Source: Methanococcus maripaludis C5
Lineage (GTDB): Archaea > AGJL01 > Methanococci > Methanococcales > Methanococcaceae
DNA length: 64,000 nucleotides
Reading direction: 5' to 3'
Assembly (NCBI RefSeq): GCF_000016125.1
Contig: NC_009135.1
Coordinates: 620,001-684,000 of the forward strand
In this document: in pieces, positions 59,869-64,000 of the stretch
How positions within the stretch are numbered: position 1 is the stretch's first letter
Layout of the letters: every line of letters begins with the position of its first letter
The notes under the pieces: generated by a model
What the model was told of the DNA's origin: nothing
The model's input: only the letters and a program-made list of their open reading frames with translations
Database searches by the model: none
Position numbers and translations under genes: made by a program

Positions 59869-61140
59869 ATGATTAAAAACTTAAAAAAAGATGGAATTGT
59901 AAAAGACAGTGCATACATGATATTTTCAAACATGTATTCCAAATTTGCAGCCTATCTTTTTTATTTTTTAATACCATTTATTCTTGGAACTGAGGGTTTT
60001 GGTATCATTAAAGGGTTAATGCCGATTTTAGATACGTTAGTTATTATTTTTTGTTCGGGAATTCCGCCAGCAATGGCAAAATTTATTTCTGGCAATGACC
60101 TTAAAGAAAATACTTGGATATACGATATTTTAAAAGTAATGTTTATTTTTTCAATATTTGGCGGAATTTTTACAGTATTTTTAAAATATTTGCTTGGCGG
60201 AAACTATTCTAATTTACCAAATGTTTATTTTTACGCTGTCGCACTTGCATTACCATTTTCAGTAGTTATTTCGTGGAGCAGGGGCGTATTACAGGGAAAT
60301 TTAAAAATAAAGAATTTATCAAAAACATGGATTTTAGAAAATACTTCAAAAGTTGTTTTTTTAGTAATTTTGAGCTATTTATTTGGCGTATTTGGTGGAA
60401 TTCTATCGATTTCAGTTTCATTTTTAATCGGCGGAATTTTTGGAATCTACCTCTTATCAAAATCAAATCTAGAATATTCATTTTCACATATTTTAAAAAA
60501 TATATTTTCACCGATAAAAGAGAAGGAATCTGTTAAAAAAGTTATATATTATTCAATTCCTATCGCACTTACGACTGCATCCTATAGGCTTATAAATGAT
60601 CTCGATGGTATTTTCATACTTTCGATGCTTGGAGCTTATGATAATGGTGTTTACGGATACGCATCGTTACTTTCAAGGCTTCTTTTCTTGTTCGCATCTG
60701 CAATAGCAATAGTACTAATTCCAAGAATTTCAAAATCGAAAGACATTTCATATTTTAAAAAAGCAACAATTTTGAACATTTTAATAGTTTTACCTGCATT
60801 ATTAATAATTTTTTTATTCTCAAAAGAACTTTTGAAACTGTTTTTTGGAATAAATACTCCTGAAAGCGTTACTTCTTTAAAAATACTCTCAGTATCTGCA
60901 GTTTTCATGAGTACATATACAATATGTGCGTCATCCCTTCAGGGTCTTGGATACGCAAAAATTCCAGTATATGTTTTATTTTTAGGCATTTTGTTAAATG
61001 CAATATTAAATTACATGTTAATTCCAAATTTGGGCATTATTGGCGGTGCAATTGCAACTCTTTCATCGTCATTTGCTGTATTTGTATTAATTTGGATAAT
61101 TACATTTAGTAAGCTTAAAAAAATTAAAAATAATAGTTAA
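59869..61140 (+). CDS. Polysaccharide-type flippase (MATE/Wzx superfamily)
   Basis: The 423-residue membrane protein has about twelve membrane segments. It resembles lipid-linked oligosaccharide flippases: AYMIFSNMYSKFAAYLFYFLIPF at the N-terminus, FCSGIPPAMAKFIS, SWSRGVLQGNLKIKNLSK, and LNAILNYMLIPNLGIIGGAIATL near the C-terminus. It could move the N-glycan carrier of the cell-surface glycoproteins, but no glycosyltransferase gene is close, so the substrate stays open. ATG at 59869 follows GTGATTT. The lipid flippase MurJ is a less likely match. Confidence 0.82.
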   Translation: MIKNLKKDGIVKDSAYMIFSNMYSKFAAYLFYFLIPFILGTEGFGIIKGLMPILDTLVIIFCSGIPPAMAKFISGNDLKENTWIYDILKVMFIFSIFGGIFTVFLKYLLGGNYSNLPNVYFYAVALALPFSVVISWSRGVLQGNLKIKNLSKTWILENTSKVVFLVILSYLFGVFGGILSISVSFLIGGIFGIYLLSKSNLEYSFSHILKNIFSPIKEKESVKKVIYYSIPIALTTASYRLINDLDGIFILSMLGAYDNGVYGYASLLSRLLFLFASAIAIVLIPRISKSKDISYFKKATILNILIVLPALLIIFLFSKELLKLFFGINTPESVTSLKILSVSAVFMSTYTICASSLQGLGYAKIPVYVLFLGILLNAILNYMLIPNLGIIGGAIATLSSSFAVFVLIWIITFSKLKKIKNNS

Positions 61141-61243
61141 AATTTAATAATTTTAGTTTTAAATATTATTTTGAATAAATCTTTTTATACTTAAAATAAA
61201 ATAATTTCCAGAGTTAAATTAAATGCGAAAGAGATGATGAAAC

Positions 61244-62470
61244 ATGGCCGAAAATTTTGTGGTTGTGGATGGAGGGGTCGTAGCTCCAAAGGGTTTTAAG
61301 TCAAACGGGCACAAGGATAGAAAATACGGTGCTGCTTTAATATATTCAGAAACAGATGCAGTTGCAGCAGGGGTATTTACAACAAATAAGGTTTTTGCAC
61401 ATCCTGTTGCTCTTTCAAAAGATGTTTTAGTAAATAATAATGTATTCAGGGCAATTGTTGCAAATAGTGGAAATGCAAACTGCTTTACAAAAGGCGGAAT
61501 GGAAGATGCAGAATTACTCGTGAAAAAAGCAGCTGAATTATTAAAAATTCCAGAAAATCAGGTACTTTCAGCATCAACAGGGGTAATTGGTAGGAAAATG
61601 CCAATGGATATCATAACTTTGGAAGTTGAAAGGGCTTTTGAAAATATGGATCTAGAAAACAGCAACGAAAATGCATCAAAAGCGATAATGACTACTGACG
61701 CATTTCCAAAAACGGTTGCAGTTGAATTCGAAGTAAAGGACAAAAAAATTAGAATCGGAGGAATTGCAAAAGGTGCTGGAATGATTGCACCAAACATGCT
61801 TCATGCAACAATGCTTGGATTTATTACAACGGATATTGAAATATCAAAAGAAGATTTAACCAATTCCCTTCAAAAAGCAACTGACGAAAGCTTTAACAAT
61901 GCAGTTGTCGATGGAGACATGAGTACAAACGATACTGTGTATGTTTTAGCAAATGCTCAAAGTGGTGTAAAATATACTGACTGCAAAGATGAATTTGATG
62001 AAGCTTTAACATATGTTTCAAAAGAGCTTGCAAAAATGATTGTTTCAGATGGTGAAGGTGCTAAAAAATTAATTGAAGCGACCGTTTATGGTGCAGAAAC
62101 AAAAGAAGACGCAAAAAAAGCTTCGATGTCGATTGTTAGATCACTCCTTTTAAAAACCGCTTTTTTTGGTGCTGATCCAAACTGGGGAAGAATTGCAGCT
62201 GCCGTCGGATACAGTGGTGCCGAAATGGACATGGCCAATTTTGATATTATAATAGGTGATATTTCTTCAGAAAAACAGGCAATTTTAGTTAAAGCAGGGG
62301 AGCAGATTGCAGACTGCGGAACTCCTGAGTTAAAACTTGCAGAAGAAATAATGAAAGAAGATAAAATCAAAATAATCGTGGATTTAAAAATGGGAAGCTT
62401 TGAAAACACGGCATTTGGATGCGATTTGGGATATGAATATGTTAAAATAAATTCAGAATATACAACCTAA
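61244..62470 (+). CDS. argJ: Glutamate N-acetyltransferase / ornithine acetyltransferase
   Basis: ArgJ moves the acetyl group from N-acetylornithine to glutamate in the cyclic arginine pathway, and in some species also uses acetyl-CoA. The 408-residue protein has GVFTTNKVFAHPVALSK, ANSGNANCFT, the self-cleavage site around GMIAPNMLHATMLGF (the Thr becomes the nucleophile of the beta chain), and ADPNWGRIAAAVGYSG near the C-terminus. The cleavage region has two extra residues (LH) against the usual NMATML. ATG at 61244 follows AGAGATGATG. Confidence 0.95.
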   Translation: MAENFVVVDGGVVAPKGFKSNGHKDRKYGAALIYSETDAVAAGVFTTNKVFAHPVALSKDVLVNNNVFRAIVANSGNANCFTKGGMEDAELLVKKAAELLKIPENQVLSASTGVIGRKMPMDIITLEVERAFENMDLENSNENASKAIMTTDAFPKTVAVEFEVKDKKIRIGGIAKGAGMIAPNMLHATMLGFITTDIEISKEDLTNSLQKATDESFNNAVVDGDMSTNDTVYVLANAQSGVKYTDCKDEFDEALTYVSKELAKMIVSDGEGAKKLIEATVYGAETKEDAKKASMSIVRSLLLKTAFFGADPNWGRIAAAVGYSGAEMDMANFDIIIGDISSEKQAILVKAGEQIADCGTPELKLAEEIMKEDKIKIIVDLKMGSFENTAFGCDLGYEYVKINSEYTT

Positions 62471-62596
62471 ATTTTTTAAATTTTTTTAAATAATCTTACT
62501 ATTTTTTAAATGAATATTTTCAAAATATTCCTAAATTTAAATCATTATCCATTAAGTTTTTTAATATGTTTTTACTACTGTATTTTTGGTGTAATT

Positions 62597-63256
62597 ATGA
62601 TTATTTTTGGACTTTTTGGAAAAACGGGTTGTGGAAAAACCGAAATTTTAAACGAATTAAAGAAAAAGTACTCAGTCGTAGATATCGAAGGCTGTGCAAA
62701 CAATAAAGGAAGTATTTTGGGGGATTTATACGATTTATCATCAAATACTCAGGAAGAATTTGATGCATGCCTTGAAAAACAGAGAAAAATTGCGGAAAAT
62801 ACGGGATACTGCATAGTCGAATTTGAAGGAAGGCGAATTGGTGGCAGAACCAAAGTAACTATCCCTGAACCATTTTCTGATTTAAAATGTTACGAACATA
62901 ATATCGTTGTAAACTGCCCTTACGAATGCCAGATTAAGAGACTTTTAAACTGGTATCTTCCAAAAAACGAGGTTGAAAAAGAAATTTTAATCGATAAATT
63001 TATTGATTTAAAATCTGCACTTTCAAAACCTGAAAAAATCGAATTAATGGACGAAATAGTTGATTTACTAAAAAAAGATGAATACAACGATGCTGCAATT
63101 TTAATTGAAGAAGGACTTTACAGTGAACACTACTTAAGGCATATTGGTAAGGTAAAACACGATTTAATCATAAATAACGAAGATATTCTAAAATCCACAG
63201 AAGAAATATCAAAATATATTGACGAAATTTTGAAAAAACACGGAATTAAAATTTAA
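62597..63256 (+). CDS. tRNA 2-selenouridine synthase, P-loop subunit
   Basis: The 219-residue protein corresponds to the C-terminal half of bacterial SelU (YbbB), which replaces sulfur by selenium in the wobble uridine of some tRNAs. It has Walker A GLFGKTGCGKTEIL near residue 6, EGCANNKGSILGDL, and VEFEGRRIGGRTKVTIP. ATG at 62597 follows TTGGTG; a hydrophobic upstream extension from ATG 62510 has no binding site and is not like SelU. Methanococcal SelU is known to be bipartite. Here the P-loop gene comes before the rhodanese gene, the reverse of the bacterial domain order. Confidence 0.85.
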   Translation: MIIFGLFGKTGCGKTEILNELKKKYSVVDIEGCANNKGSILGDLYDLSSNTQEEFDACLEKQRKIAENTGYCIVEFEGRRIGGRTKVTIPEPFSDLKCYEHNIVVNCPYECQIKRLLNWYLPKNEVEKEILIDKFIDLKSALSKPEKIELMDEIVDLLKKDEYNDAAILIEEGLYSEHYLRHIGKVKHDLIINNEDILKSTEEISKYIDEILKKHGIKI

Positions 63257-63265
63257 AGTGAAAAC

Positions 63266-63919
63266 ATGGACGAAAACATTCTTTCAAGGCTACTTACATT
63301 TAAAAATGATGTTATATTATCAATCCGGTTGAAAACTGGTGAAAAAGCAATTTTAAGGAATGGAAAAATTGCTGCTGGAAAATTAACTGGACAAATCGCA
63401 TCATTTATTTCCGAAAGTTCTAAAAATATCACAAAACCGAGTGTTTTAGAATTTTCTGGCGAAATGTTTTATTTTGAACCGGTAAATATTAAAAAATACC
63501 TTGGATCAATTGGAAGTGAGCTTTCAGATGAGGTTATTACAATTGAACAGTTTTTCAATCTAAACTCTGAATATATAACAATAATCGATGCAAGGTCCCC
63601 AAGAGAATTTTCTGAAAAAACCATTTCCAATGCAGTAAATATCCCGCTTTTTTTAACGGAAGAATATGAAACTATTGGAAAACTCTATAAACACGAAGGA
63701 AAAGAAGTTGCAATTGCTAAAGCTGGAATTATTATTCAGGATGGAATAAAAAGAATAGTTTCAGAATCATTAAAATTGGATCCAAATAAAAATTTAGTTG
63801 TGTTTTGTGCAAGAGGCGGTATGAGAAGCCAGTCAATTGCAACGATATTAAAACTGTTGGGATTTAAAGTAAAAAGGCTTGTAGGCGGATTTAAAAGCTA
63901 CAATATTTCAAAAACATAA
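63266..63919 (+). CDS. tRNA 2-selenouridine synthase, rhodanese subunit
   Basis: The 217-residue protein corresponds to the N-terminal half of bacterial SelU. Residues about 90-215 are a rhodanese domain: IIDARSPREFSEKTISNAVNIPL and the catalytic Cys in VVFCARGGMRSQSIA, then KRLVGGFKSY. The first 85 residues are an extension I do not recognise. ATG at 63266 is nine bases after the P-loop gene stop, with AAGTGAA as binding site, so the two parts are co-translated. Confidence 0.85.
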   Translation: MDENILSRLLTFKNDVILSIRLKTGEKAILRNGKIAAGKLTGQIASFISESSKNITKPSVLEFSGEMFYFEPVNIKKYLGSIGSELSDEVITIEQFFNLNSEYITIIDARSPREFSEKTISNAVNIPLFLTEEYETIGKLYKHEGKEVAIAKAGIIIQDGIKRIVSESLKLDPNKNLVVFCARGGMRSQSIATILKLLGFKVKRLVGGFKSYNISKT

Positions 63920-63939
63920 AAAATAATAAAAAAGAAAGT

Positions 63940-64000
63940 TTATTCTTCTTCTAAAAGGTCCATTAAACCTTGTTCGTTAAGAATATCCAATATTCTTTTT
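63940..64000 (-). CDS. C-terminal end of an unidentified gene (partial)
   Basis: The last 61 bases carry, on the minus strand, an open frame ending KRILDILNEQGLMDLLEEE before TAA at 63942-63940. The acidic helical ending looks like real coding sequence, and the frame runs off the window edge. It would be convergent with the selenouridine synthase genes. Too little is present to name it. Confidence 0.4.
   Translation of the reverse strand, partial: KRILDILNEQGLMDLLEEE

Noticed and set aside
62510-62596. N-terminal membrane segment on the selenouridine synthase P-loop protein
   Set aside because: The 29 hydrophobic residues come from AT-rich leader DNA; ATG 62597 has the binding site and matches the family start just before Walker A.

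Overview
The window is AT-rich archaeal DNA from a hydrogenotrophic methanogen, most likely a Methanococcus close to M. maripaludis. The evidence is F420-reducing and F420-non-reducing hydrogenase operons of the cysteine (selenium-free) type, HdrA, the eight-gene archaeal nif operon nifH-I1-I2-D-K-E-N-X behind tandem NrpR-type operators, beta-lysine osmolyte genes, the methanogen-type seryl-tRNA synthetase, cofG, a methanococcal S-layer protein and a two-gene tRNA selenouridine synthase. Most genes have a GGTGA-type ribosome binding site and many start with TTG or GTG. I saw no rRNA, tRNA, CRISPR array, transposase or prophage.

Layout. 1-12.6 kb: the end of a PC4/YdbC-like gene, then the divergent operons frcAGDB-type (minus; order frcA, D, G, B in transcription) and vhcDGAB plus hdrA (plus), followed by an fwdB homologue split by one in-frame TAA, a DUF1847-like gene and a flavin-binding split-barrel gene. 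12.8-20.5 kb: nif promoter, two operators and the nif operon. 20.5-29.9 kb: a 575-base gap with possible structured RNA, then an osmoadaptation block: ablA-ablB, a CBS-domain gene, a CPA2-type antiporter, bioA on the other strand, and a betaine-type ABC transporter. 29.9-42.4 kb: a TPR gene broken by an in-frame TGA, a possible PD-(D/E)XK nuclease, cytosine deaminase, hydroxyacid dehydrogenase, orphan MacB-type permease, hemC, a TIR-like/TPR protein, a methyltransferase frame without a usual start codon, an S-layer protein, cofG and nadC. 42.4-52.6 kb: rnp2, an uncalled 41-residue membrane protein under a perfect palindrome, serS, an aksF/leuB-type dehydrogenase, several uncharacterised genes (HEAT-like, TPR), and a cobalt/nickel uptake cluster whose cbiM is disrupted by a 71-base insertion that leaves 37-base direct repeats. 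52.8-64 kb: hel308, a box C/D guide RNA on the minus strand, an exonuclease, a GNAT acetyltransferase, pyrG, guaAb, a TPR gene, a flippase, argJ, and the bipartite selenouridine synthase (P-loop gene before rhodanese gene).

How it fits together. The left end is the energy core used when selenium is scarce: H2 reduces F420 (Frc), and Vhc with HdrA couples H2 oxidation to heterodisulfide and ferredoxin reduction. The nif operon carries the nitrogenase, its assembly scaffold and its NifI switch-off regulators. The 21-29.5 kb block makes and imports compatible solutes. A striking feature is the number of apparently damaged genes (fwdB, a TPR gene, a methyltransferase start, cbiM), each damaged by a single small event. 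They may be true strain-specific lesions, reversible switches or sequence errors, and raw reads would decide.
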